Shown here in pieces: positions 1-6,504 of a stretch of DNA of 14,877 bases; position 1 is the first letter of the stretch, and each line of letters begins with the position of its first letter. The position numbers and the translations under genes were made by a program. Source of the stretch: CAZPDM01 sp964585305 (GTDB lineage Bacteria > Planctomycetota > Uabimicrobiia > Uabimicrobiales > JABWCH01); assembly GCA_964585305.1 (NCBI GenBank), contig CAZPDM010000096.1:1-14877 (forward strand), in the 5' to 3' direction. The notes beneath the pieces were generated by a model. That model saw only the letters and a list, made by a program, of their open reading frames with translations, made no database searches and had not been told where the DNA came from.

Positions 1-22
1 AAAAAATGCTTTAAATACCTGC

Positions 23-568
23 TTATCTGCAAGATAAACACAGACAAATATTCAATAAGTCGAATATTTTTCCTGTAGTATGAGCAATTAAATCTTCAAT
101 AGTTTTAGGATCAAAATAAAATGCTAGAGTTGGAAAAATTATACTACATCCTGCTAATTTTGACTGTCGTAAATTTTCAATATGTATTAAAGAAAGTGGC
201 GATTCTCGAGGGACTAAAATTACTTTGCGTTCTTGTTTTAAATTGACAGCTACAGCACGAGTAATTAAATTACTTTCTATACCCGATGCAATTTGAGCTA
301 AAGTATTCATAGAACAAGGAATAACAACCATTGCATCAAGAGGATATGAGCCGGAACTTACTGCAGCACTAATATCTTCTTCTTTATAATAATATTCGCA
401 ATATTCTTGCCAGAGAATATCTGGTTTATCATGTTCAAATTTACAAACTTCTTGAGCATGATGGCTTACAATAAGATGCCGTTCAATTTCTAAATTCTTA
501 AGAGTATGCAAAAAATGGATTGCCAGTGGAATTCCACTGGCTCCTGTAATGGCAACTAAAATTTTCAT
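23..568 (-). CDS. ubiX: UbiX-family flavin prenyltransferase
   Basis: UbiX enzymes join a dimethylallyl group to reduced FMN, giving prenylated FMN, the cofactor of UbiD-type decarboxylases; they are soluble cytoplasmic oligomers. The 181-residue product has the flavoprotein fold start (KILVAITGASG, residues 2-12), the core PCSMNTLAQIA segment (84-94), the NLITRA stretch, the LVPRESPL...IHIENL signature (118-133) and Tyr151 at the place of the conserved C-terminal tyrosine. Length fits the family. An Arg near the C-terminal helix that binds phosphate in characterised members appears as Lys167, a conservative change. It is the last gene of the minus-strand run; its ATG lies 11 bases after the protease stop codon and has no clear Shine-Dalgarno site, so translational coupling is likely. 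No ubiD partner is in the window. The family call is firm; which UbiD enzyme it serves is unknown. Confidence 0.93.
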   Translation of the reverse strand: MKILVAITGASGIPLAIHFLHTLKNLEIERHLIVSHHAQEVCKFEHDKPDILWQEYCEYYYKEEDISAAVSSGSYPLDAMVVIPCSMNTLAQIASGIESNLITRAVAVNLKQERKVILVPRESPLSLIHIENLRQSKLAGCSIIFPTLAFYFDPKTIEDLIAHTTGKIFDLLNICLCLSCR

Positions 569-579
569 AAATTTAAGAA

Positions 580-1629
580 CTAGACTAAATCATACAAAGT
601 TTTAGGATCAATTCCTTGCATAAGTTTGCTTGGAGAAACAATTCCATATCCATAAAAATTATCTTTTCCTATTTCTCCCGCATCTGTTGCAGTACGTATT
701 AAATGTTCATAAATTCTTTTAGGTGTATCTACTGGAGTTTTACTATCTTTTACTTGGCGATGTTTGGCAATAATCAATGCAACAACTCCGCTGATAAATG
801 GTGTTGCCATACTAGTTCCGGAAAGTATTTTATAATCATTGTCAAGATAAGTTGAAAGTATATCTTCTCCCGGTGCCATAATATCTAGCTCTTCTCCATC
901 AGAAGAAAACCAGCTACGTTTTAAATATTTATTTATTGCTCCAACACAAATTGTCTCAGGATATCTCCCAGGGTAGTCTATATCGTCATCAGGGTATTCG
1001 TCGCCATCGTTACCTGCTGCTGCAATAATGGTCACATTTTTTGCGTAAGCACGTTTTACAGCATCATGTAATGCTGGATGTCCCATAGAACTTCCTAATG
1101 ACATAGAAATAATATCCATCTTTTGTTCAATTGCCCAATCAATTCCTTTAACAATCCATTCAATTGCACCACTACCATCATCTCCTAAGACTTTTACTGC
1201 ATATATTTCGGCTTCTGGAGCAACGCCTACGACACCGAATTCATTATCAGCAGCAGCAATAATTCCTGCGACATGGGTTCCATGTCCTTGACGATCTGTA
1301 TAGTCGTTAATATTTGAAGTGGTAAAATTAGCTCCGCCTTTTATATTTGGCTTAAGATCTGGATGTTGAATAATTCCGGTATCTAAAATAGCAATCTTTA
1401 CAGCTCTTCCGCGACTTTCTTTCCAAATTTCTGGAACTTGAAGAGTTTTTAACCCCCAGTCAATTTTTTGCGAAAGTGGTGTTGCTGCAACTTCTTGATT
1501 AGATATACGAACATCCATTCCTTTAGATTTTTTCTGCCATTTTATAGGTCTTGAATGGATGCCAAGTTTTTTTTGTTTTTTCATGAAAAATTTCCTAAGA
1601 ACTTTCACGATATTATTTATCCAGTTCAC
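580..1629 (-). CDS. Subtilisin-like serine protease (S8), intracellular type
   Basis: A serine endopeptidase of family S8. The triad is complete: Asp83 in AILDTG, His116 in GHGTHVAG and Ser273 in GTSMATP, with the oxyanion Asn207 in AAAGNDGD. The catalytic domain (about 60-340) closely resembles Bacillus intracellular subtilisins, for example in GSGAIEWIVKGIDWAIEQK and VDIISMSLG-like stretches. There is no signal peptide. Instead residues 1-45 are strongly basic, and I do not see the LIPY inhibitory motif of classical intracellular subtilisins. It probably acts in the cytoplasm, but another export route cannot be excluded. Two starts are plausible: GTG at 1629 (GGAAAGG eight bases upstream) and ATG at 1584 (AGGA eight bases upstream, product 334 aa). 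I list the longer one. It follows the small helical gene by 39 bases and precedes ubiX by 11 bases. Confidence 0.92.
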   Translation of the reverse strand: MNWINNIVKVLRKFFMKKQKKLGIHSRPIKWQKKSKGMDVRISNQEVAATPLSQKIDWGLKTLQVPEIWKESRGRAVKIAILDTGIIQHPDLKPNIKGGANFTTSNINDYTDRQGHGTHVAGIIAAADNEFGVVGVAPEAEIYAVKVLGDDGSGAIEWIVKGIDWAIEQKMDIISMSLGSSMGHPALHDAVKRAYAKNVTIIAAAGNDGDEYPDDDIDYPGRYPETICVGAINKYLKRSWFSSDGEELDIMAPGEDILSTYLDNDYKILSGTSMATPFISGVVALIIAKHRQVKDSKTPVDTPKRIYEHLIRTATDAGEIGKDNFYGYGIVSPSKLMQGIDPKTLYDLV

Positions 1630-1668
1630 AAGTTTTACCTTTCCAAAATATTCGATTCCGCTATATTC

Positions 1669-1944
1669 TTAGCGTACTTTTTTTTCTAAGGCAGAAAGCT
1701 CATTCAAAATTCGTTGAAGATCTGACAGTTTATCAAGATATTTATCTTTATAGCTTTGGAAACGATAAAGATATGTATCTGGTTGTAAAACGGCATCTTC
1801 TAAATTTTCACGATCTTCCCAAAGCTCATCTAAAAGTCTTTCGCGTAGTTTACGTTGCAAAGATTCGATCAGTAGTCTCATTTGTTGTCCTTGTTTTGCT
1901 TGAATCGAATCATCTTCTTTAGTTTGATTGGGATATGAGTTCAT
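1669..1944 (-). CDS. Small helical protein of unknown function
   Basis: I do not recognise this 91-residue protein. It is hydrophilic and charged, with no Cys, no signal peptide and no membrane segment. Residues 20-50 and 60-91 have heptad-like leucine spacing (LLIESLQRKLRERLLDEL and DKLSDLQRILNELSALEKK), suggesting a helical hairpin or coiled coil. The start is uncertain. ATG 1944 has no adjacent Shine-Dalgarno site, but a perfect AAGGAGGT at 1996-1989 is separated from it only by a stem-loop and nine bases. ATG 1881 (Met22, 70-residue product) has AAGGA six bases upstream. It is the first gene of the probable operon with the S8 protease and ubiX. A partner or inhibitor of the protease is possible from position alone; nothing in the sequence proves it. 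Confidence 0.7.
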   Translation of the reverse strand: MNSYPNQTKEDDSIQAKQGQQMRLLIESLQRKLRERLLDELWEDRENLEDAVLQPDTYLYRFQSYKDKYLDKLSDLQRILNELSALEKKVR

Positions 1945-1953
1945 AGGAAATTA

Positions 1954-1996
1954 GCGACAGTTTTCTTGTAGCACAAGAAAACACCGCGACCTCCTT
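1954..1996 (-). promoter_or_regulatory. Perfect Shine-Dalgarno followed by stem-loop in the leader
   Basis: On the minus strand AAGGAGGT (1996-1989) is followed at once by a stem-loop. The main stem is GTTTTCTTGT / ACAAGAAAAC (10 bp, 1982-1973 with 1969-1960) around a GCT loop. It is extended, across a small internal loop, by GCG/CGC (1987-1985 with 1956-1954). Nine bases later comes ATG 1944. If the stem forms, the Shine-Dalgarno site is brought to about 10 bases from the ATG. The alternative is that it serves the GTG at 1984, which opens a 21-codon frame. Confidence 0.5.
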
Positions 1997-2019
1997 AATT
2001 AATTTTTTGACACTAATTA

Positions 2020-2048
2020 CTTTTAGCAATTTGCCAAAAAACTGTCAG
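2020..2048 (-). promoter_or_regulatory. Candidate sigma70-like promoter for the small gene-protease-ubiX operon
   Basis: CTGACA (2048-2043, five of six matches to TTGACA), 17-base spacer, TAAAAG (2025-2020, four of six matches to TATAAT). The spacer contains the 9-base palindrome GCAATTTGC on the plus strand (2026-2034). Predicted transcripts would begin near 2013 and include the AAGGAGGT/stem-loop leader. In AT-rich DNA such matches arise by chance, so confidence is modest. Confidence 0.35.
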
Positions 2049-2103
2049 TATTTTTCCGTCAAAATTTTTTTTAATAATGCCTAATTTTTCTAGTAAGTTT
2101 TAT

Positions 2104-2742
2104 TTATAGAATGACAAGTAACATTCCTATTTTAAGATAGGGGTAAAGAATATTCCAGTATTCTTCATCAACAATAATAAAAAATTCTTGGGAAGTAGTT
2201 GGAATATGAGTCCCTAAAATAATAGGCAACATTTTTTCTTTTTCATCTCTAAAATAAGCGATCCAATGGTTTTGTTTTTTTTCAATTTTAGTAATAAAAA
2301 ACTGTTCTTTTGAAATAATGTTAGTATTTACAAAGAAATTTGGTCCAATTGTATAAAAATTCTTATCATCCTTATTAACATATTTTTTATTCTTATAAAG
2401 AATATTTAATATTTTTTTCGATAAGTCTAATTGTAAAAATATAGAAGATGCTTTCTTTTTCTCTACTTTTACTTCCACAGGAATATTATTGTTTGGAGGA
2501 ATAAAGCGAGAGCTAATTCCAGGATGCCAAATTATAATAAAAGTTATTAAAAGTATAATCATTATAAGATAATTATGCAAATAAGGAAGAGGATAAGAAA
2601 AAATATTCTCAATTTTTTTGCAAAAAACAAGCCATTTTAAAAAGATTTTAAACCTTGTTTGTTCTTTTTGGGTTTGTTGGTGTTGTTTTTGTTGAAGCAG
2701 TAATTTGATAATAACCCTAGCAGTAATCGTTTCTTTCCACAA
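2104..2742 (-). CDS. Single-pass membrane protein of unknown function
   Basis: I do not recognise a family for this 212-residue protein. Residues 1-56 are basic with a Gln-rich stretch (LLLQQKQHQQTQ, 14-25); a hydrophobic segment spans about 57-73 (IMIILLITFIIIW is its core); the remaining ~140 residues contain many Lys, Ile, Phe and Tyr. By the positive-inside rule the N-terminus is cytoplasmic and the C-terminal domain lies outside the inner membrane. The start is TTG at 2742, with GAGG eight bases upstream. An out-of-frame ATG four bases before it opens only a nine-codon frame. The gene follows the zinc-ribbon kinase by 67 bases with a stem-loop in the gap, so it may be co-transcribed. It could be a substrate or partner of that kinase, from position only. 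Confidence 0.7.
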   Translation of the reverse strand: MWKETITARVIIKLLLQQKQHQQTQKEQTRFKIFLKWLVFCKKIENIFSYPLPYLHNYLIMIILLITFIIIWHPGISSRFIPPNNNIPVEVKVEKKKASSIFLQLDLSKKILNILYKNKKYVNKDDKNFYTIGPNFFVNTNIISKEQFFITKIEKKQNHWIAYFRDEKEKMLPIILGTHIPTTSQEFFIIVDEEYWNILYPYLKIGMLLVIL

Positions 2743-2759
2743 GCATTTTACCTCAAAGT

Positions 2760-2787
2760 TAAATCTTTTAGCAATCTATAAGATTTA
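2760..2787 (-). other. Stem-loop in the gap between kinase and membrane-protein gene
   Basis: The inverted repeat TAAATCTT / AAGATTTA (8 bp, 2760-2767 with 2780-2787) has a 12-base loop. It lies 23 bases beyond the kinase stop codon and a few bases before the GAGG ribosome binding site of the next gene. It lacks a following U-tract, so it is not a standard terminator; a processing or attenuation hairpin is possible. Confidence 0.35.
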
Positions 2788-2809
2788 GCAAAATTATATT
2801 TGTTAAAGA

Positions 2810-3970
2810 CTATTTTTGTTCTTGTAAGGCTTTTTTTAGATCTTGTACCATTTCAGTAGGGGTACTATATCGTTGAGCTTTATCCCGAGATAAAGCTTTA
2901 TGAATTAGATGAGCTAGAGTTGGAGAAACTGTTTTTATATACTCTTGAATAGGGATAGGATCTCTTTTGATCTTAGCATTAACAACAGCGTGATTACCCT
3001 TTATTTCAGAATATGGCGGACGCCCGGTAATCATGTGATATAATGTAGCTCCTAATGCATAAATGTCCGCACGATTGTCCGCATGGCTTGCATTTTCGAT
3101 TTGCTCTGGCGGCATATAATATACAGTTCCCATCATAACATGAGCTCCTGTAAGACCGCCTTCGCCTTCTAGTAACTTTCCTAAACCAAAATCGCCTAGT
3201 TTAATTCTTCTGCTTTTATGATCAATAAGAATATTAGCAGGTTTTAAATCTCGATGGATAATTTTACGTGAAAAGGCGTATTCTAAAGCATGTCCAATAG
3301 CAATTCCTATTCGAATAGAATCGCGAGGAGAAAGTACTTTTTTTTGTTCAAGTACATTTTCTAAGTTACCACCATCAACATATTCCATTGCCAAATAAAG
3401 ACGTTGGCTGTTGATACAGTAGCCTACTTCATAAATTCTTACAATATTATCATGTTCCAATAAACTATGGACTTTAGCTTCTTGAAGGAATCTTTTTTTA
3501 GCAGTTTCATTTTTTTGCATTTCCGAGGAAAGTAATTTAATAGCTACTTGTGCATGGCTATTATCATCTTCTGCTAAAAATATCTCCCCCATCCCACCTT
3601 TACCAATTCTTTTTAAAATAGTATAATGGGAAACTTTTTTTGGTGTTTTATCTTCTGTTATTCCGAAAAGTTCTTGCAGGCCATCAGAAACTGCAGAAGG
3701 AGAAGTGGGTGGCAAAGCAGATTCTTTACGAGCATCTAAAATCCTTAAATTATCAGTAGTTGCAGATAACCCGCTAGTAGAAAAGTTTTGAGCAGTAACA
3801 GGTGTAATATTTTCAATAGGAGTTACAGGTGTTTGTACTTTTTGCATTGCTCTTTTACATCGGCAACAAGTCAATTTTACCTGACCAACATAGCTAGGAG
3901 CTAAAGCAACTGTAACTTGAATTTTACAGTCTGGACACTCAAAAATATGAATATTTTCATTGTTTTGCAT
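2810..3970 (-). CDS. Zinc-ribbon Ser/Thr protein kinase (PknB-like)
   Basis: A Hanks-type protein kinase, 386 residues from the ATG at 3970. An N-terminal zinc ribbon (Cys12-x2-Cys15 ... Cys35-x2-Cys38) is followed by a Thr/Pro/Ser-rich linker (about 45-110) and a full kinase domain (116-382). Visible motifs are the GKGGMG glycine loop (123-128), the ATP lysine in VAIKLL (Lys145), HRDLKPAN with catalytic Asp241, DFG (260-262) and MPPEQ in place of APE. There is no membrane segment, so it should be a soluble cytoplasmic enzyme phosphorylating Ser/Thr on unknown targets. TTG at 3982 is in frame but has no Shine-Dalgarno site, whereas GGTGG precedes the ATG. The linker repeats TPVT-type threonines that could be autophosphorylation sites. 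It stands between a membrane-anchored hydrolase and a membrane protein of unknown function. Confidence 0.93.
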   Translation of the reverse strand: MQNNENIHIFECPDCKIQVTVALAPSYVGQVKLTCCRCKRAMQKVQTPVTPIENITPVTAQNFSTSGLSATTDNLRILDARKESALPPTSPSAVSDGLQELFGITEDKTPKKVSHYTILKRIGKGGMGEIFLAEDDNSHAQVAIKLLSSEMQKNETAKKRFLQEAKVHSLLEHDNIVRIYEVGYCINSQRLYLAMEYVDGGNLENVLEQKKVLSPRDSIRIGIAIGHALEYAFSRKIIHRDLKPANILIDHKSRRIKLGDFGLGKLLEGEGGLTGAHVMMGTVYYMPPEQIENASHADNRADIYALGATLYHMITGRPPYSEIKGNHAVVNAKIKRDPIPIQEYIKTVSPTLAHLIHKALSRDKAQRYSTPTEMVQDLKKALQEQK

Positions 3971-4006
3971 AGACCACCACAATTTTTAACGAAAAAAGAT
4001 AAAGTA

Positions 4007-4037
4007 AAAACCCAGGTCGCTAGTTGACAACCAGCTT
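4007..4037 (-). promoter_or_regulatory. Weak candidate promoter for the zinc-ribbon kinase
   Basis: On the minus strand TTGTCA (five of six -35 matches, 4037-4032 approximately) is followed after about 18 bases by TACTTT, a poor -10 (three of six). It lies about 40 bases before the kinase ATG. The rest of the gap 3971-4151 contains AT-rich DNA and a 7-bp inverted repeat (4125-4151) without a U-tract on the minus strand. Confidence 0.2.
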
Positions 4038-4151
4038 CTTTACAAAATGTTGATATATAAATTTTTATTGCAAAAGAGTTAGATGTTCGTTATTTCCCCT
4101 ATATATCATGTTTCAAGCCTTTTTTCTGTAATAAGTTATGTCCTTTACAGA

Positions 4152-5360
4152 CTAGTAACTTGGGGGAATGACTCCAAAACGTAGAAATTGGCTAAAGAAA
4201 AATGCTAGCGAATATATATCTCTATACGAGATTTTTGTAGTTAAAGAAACATGGCTAATCAATGGCGTTAATAAAAAATTATCAAAATCTGGACTACACC
4301 ATTGGGCTAATTTAAGAGATTCTTCACTAGTAATGACATCGTCATGGATTCCATGGATTATAAAAATGCAAGATTTAGGAGGAGGAGAAAAAATAGGAGA
4401 AATTCTTTTATCAATACTTTTAATTTTATCAGATGCAAATTGCTGTTTTCCCTGTTTTATAATTCCCAAATCTTTTAAAAAAATTCCTAGTTCCTGAGAA
4501 TTTGTAGCAAAATATAAATCACATAACTTTTGTATAGTTGGTGTGAGCTGTTCCCGTATTTGCTTATACTCATCTTCCCGATATTGGAAACATAGCATAA
4601 GACACTTTTTCATCAAATTATATTCTTCTGGTGAAGAAGTATAGTATTCAACATATTGCCAAAGCAAAACAGCAAGTGCATAAGGATCTGGTTTTTTATA
4701 TTCAGTATCTTTTGAAGAAAATTTTCCGGTAATTAAAGCATAAACTGTACTATCAAAATCTGCATGACCTCCAAAAGAAACCACAAAATCCACTTTTCCT
4801 TGAAGAGAGTCATCGGCAGCAGCAATTAAAGACAATCCTCCTGCAAAACTAAATCCCATAAAGCCAACCTGAGTATATTCTTTTTTTAGATTTGATTCTT
4901 TCAATACCCATTGCATCACTTGTACCAAATCATCTACTGCTTTTGGAACTAAGTTGTAATTTCGAATATCATAAATATCAGGAGTGATAACAAGTATTTT
5001 ATATTGGGAAAGTACATTTGCAAAATATTTTAATCTAGGTTCATTATATCCATCATAATGAATACCTGGAATCATTATAACAATTTTGTGATATTCTTCT
5101 GGTTGGAATATTCTAATTGGAATAGAGTTTTCCTGGAAGGTTATTATTTTTTCTTCAATTTTTACAGGAACATTTTTTGTTGGGGTATATTTACCGGACA
5201 TTTGTAAAAGTAGAAAAAAACCAGGTGCCAATTGGCAATATACTGTCATTATTAACGATAAAAATGTAACAAAAAATAGCAAAGATGTAACTAAAAATAT
5301 TTTTCTTTTTGACCAACTAATTTGGCAAGAATTAGCTTGGTTTTCACAACTGGTATTCAC
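4152..5360 (-). CDS. Membrane-anchored alpha/beta hydrolase
   Basis: A serine hydrolase of the alpha/beta fold, substrate unknown. A hydrophobic segment at about 19-43 acts as a signal anchor, so the enzyme should face the periplasm. The fold can be read as: IVIMIPGIHYDG (93-104, oxyanion loop), nucleophile elbow GFSFAGG (Ser171), acid site HGIHDD (Asp340, or Asp341) and His370 in LISHVS. Between Ser171 and Asp340 there is a long helical insertion (about 205-325), a large lid or cap. It starts with GTG at 5360, with AAGG six bases upstream, and has a good upstream promoter candidate. It is followed by the zinc-ribbon kinase after about 180 bases. It could be an esterase, a dienelactone-hydrolase-like enzyme or a peptidase; the sequence does not decide. 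Confidence 0.85.
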   Translation of the reverse strand: MNTSCENQANSCQISWSKRKIFLVTSLLFFVTFLSLIMTVYCQLAPGFFLLLQMSGKYTPTKNVPVKIEEKIITFQENSIPIRIFQPEEYHKIVIMIPGIHYDGYNEPRLKYFANVLSQYKILVITPDIYDIRNYNLVPKAVDDLVQVMQWVLKESNLKKEYTQVGFMGFSFAGGLSLIAAADDSLQGKVDFVVSFGGHADFDSTVYALITGKFSSKDTEYKKPDPYALAVLLWQYVEYYTSSPEEYNLMKKCLMLCFQYREDEYKQIREQLTPTIQKLCDLYFATNSQELGIFLKDLGIIKQGKQQFASDKIKSIDKRISPIFSPPPKSCIFIIHGIHDDVITSEESLKLAQWCSPDFDNFLLTPLISHVSLTTKISYRDIYSLAFFFSQFLRFGVIPPSY

Positions 5361-5411
5361 ACTTGACCTTCGTAAACAAAAATTTAAAAAAATAGACTTA
5401 ATCTGAAATTT

Positions 5412-5451
5412 ATTTTCCCAAAATAAATAGAATATGTCAAGAAAATTTTCT
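5412..5451 (-). promoter_or_regulatory. Candidate promoter with adjoining palindrome for the alpha/beta hydrolase gene
   Basis: On the minus strand a consensus TTGACA (5440-5435) is followed by a 17-base spacer and GAAAAT (5417-5412, four of six). It would start transcription some 45 bases before the GTG start. Overlapping its upstream edge is the 12-base palindrome AGAAAATTTTCT (5440-5451), a possible operator, though AT-rich palindromes are frequent here. Confidence 0.4.
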
Positions 5452-5482
5452 GCCTAAAATTTTAGTATTCCTCAAACTTTGA

Positions 5483-5521
5483 TAAAGAAAATCATATCTT
5501 GATAGTCAAGCATTTTCTTTA
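5483..5521 (-). terminator. Two-tier stem-loop downstream of the radical SAM gene
   Basis: An outer 10-bp stem (TAAAGAAAAT / ATTTTCTTTA) and an inner 5-bp stem CTTGA/TCAAG around TAG, separated by an asymmetric internal loop. It begins 27 bases after the radical SAM stop codon. The 3' arm on the minus strand is U-rich, but no clean U-tract follows, so termination may be partial. No other gene-like content is seen between 5361 and 5547 apart from the promoter candidate. Confidence 0.4.
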
Positions 5522-5547
5522 AATTGACATATTTTTGGCAATTGTAA

Positions 5548-6456
5548 CTATGAAAAAATGCCTTGATAAGTTCCTCTTCTCACAAATTCTTGAGTAACAG
5601 CATGGTTCATTTGAATAGAAAGTGGCCAATGTGGTGCAATTAAATATTCTGTTGGTGCTGTGGCATGGAGTCTTTCGCAAACAATATTCGTATCTAATCT
5701 TTCTAAAAAATCGCAGACTAAGTTTAAATAATCTTTAAATTCTATTAAAGGAAATGGCTTTTCTTCATATATTTTAGCCAAAAGTGTATCTCGAACAACT
5801 AATAAATTGTGTAGTTTTATCCCTTGCACTCCCAATCGATTCATTTCTAAGGCTGTATCAAGAACTTCTTCCTTATTTTGATGAGGAAATCCTAACATAA
5901 GATGACAACATATATGCAATCCACGATTTTGACTATATTCCATTACTTTTAAAAAATCTTCATATTTATGGCCACGATGAATCCATTCTAATATATTATT
6001 GTTTATACTTTGTACACCATATTCAATGGAGACAAAGATTTTCTTTCCTAATGATTCTAAAAATTCTAACTTTTCAATATCAACTGCATCCGGTCGAGTA
6101 CCAATTGCAATTCCTACAATCTCAGGATATTTTAAAACCTGGCTATAAATTTGTTCAAGTTGAGTAACAGAGGCATAAGTATTGGTATAGGCCTGAAAAT
6201 ATGCAATAAATTTTCGAGCTTTAAATTTTTCTCCCATACTCATACCTTTTTGGATTTGCTGATCTAAAGCAACTTTTCCATAATTTACTGCTGGGCTAAA
6301 ACTGGCATTATTGCAATAAATACAGCCGCCGACTCCTACAGTTCCATCACGATTTGGACACGTAAAACCAGCATCTAACGAAATTTTATATACTTTTTCT
6401 CCAAATTTTTTTCGTAAAAAAGTGTTATAATCATAAAATCTTTTTTCTTGTTGCAT
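5548..6456 (-). CDS. yhcC: TIGR01212-family radical SAM protein (YhcC/YtqA-like)
   Basis: A radical S-adenosylmethionine enzyme of the YhcC group, of unsettled biochemical role. The 302-residue product shows the family's unusual cluster motif Cys33-x11-Cys45-x2-Cys48 (TCPNRDGTVGVGGCIYC), the upstream KVYKISLDAGF stretch, AYFQAYTNTYA (90-100), GIAIGTRPDAV (115-125), VSIEYGVQS, RGHKYEDF, HLMLGFPHQNKEE and GIKLHNLLVVRDT. All of these align by eye with E. coli YhcC, and the length is normal. The [4Fe-4S] cluster would be held by the three Cys and reduced to cleave SAM. ATG at 6456 has GGAT five bases upstream. The gene diverges from the serine hydrolase at 6505 across only 48 bases. Confidence 0.93.
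   Translation of the reverse strand: MQQEKRFYDYNTFLRKKFGEKVYKISLDAGFTCPNRDGTVGVGGCIYCNNASFSPAVNYGKVALDQQIQKGMSMGEKFKARKFIAYFQAYTNTYASVTQLEQIYSQVLKYPEIVGIAIGTRPDAVDIEKLEFLESLGKKIFVSIEYGVQSINNNILEWIHRGHKYEDFLKVMEYSQNRGLHICCHLMLGFPHQNKEEVLDTALEMNRLGVQGIKLHNLLVVRDTLLAKIYEEKPFPLIEFKDYLNLVCDFLERLDTNIVCERLHATAPTEYLIAPHWPLSIQMNHAVTQEFVRRGTYQGIFS
6423..6431 (+). promoter_or_regulatory. Candidate extended -10 promoter for the serine hydrolase gene
   Basis: TG-T-TATAAT on the plus strand (6423-6431) is a perfect -10 with the extended TGn element but no recognisable -35. It lies inside the first codons of the divergent radical SAM gene and would give a leader of about 65 bases before the ATG at 6505. 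The divergent gap itself (6457-6504) holds little else than the two ribosome binding sites. Confidence 0.4.
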
Positions 6457-6504
6457 ATTTATCCGTTTCTAAAATAGTTATTTTTTTCAACAGAGAGAGA
6501 AATC

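Noticed and set aside
4125..4151. Inverted repeat TCTGTAA / TTACAGA beside a T-run, as a terminator of the hydrolase gene
   Set aside because: On the minus strand, the transcribed one, the stem is followed by A residues, not U; the T-run is on the wrong side.
4168..4497. 109-codon open frame on the plus strand with GGGGG just before its ATG
   Set aside because: It lies antisense inside the alpha/beta hydrolase, whose catalytic His and C-terminus are encoded there; the G-run is only one or two bases from the ATG and the product resembles nothing.
5524..5529. Consensus TTGACA on the plus strand
   Set aside because: No -10 at suitable spacing and no plus-strand gene for nearly a kilobase; it falls near the 3' end of the minus-strand radical SAM gene.
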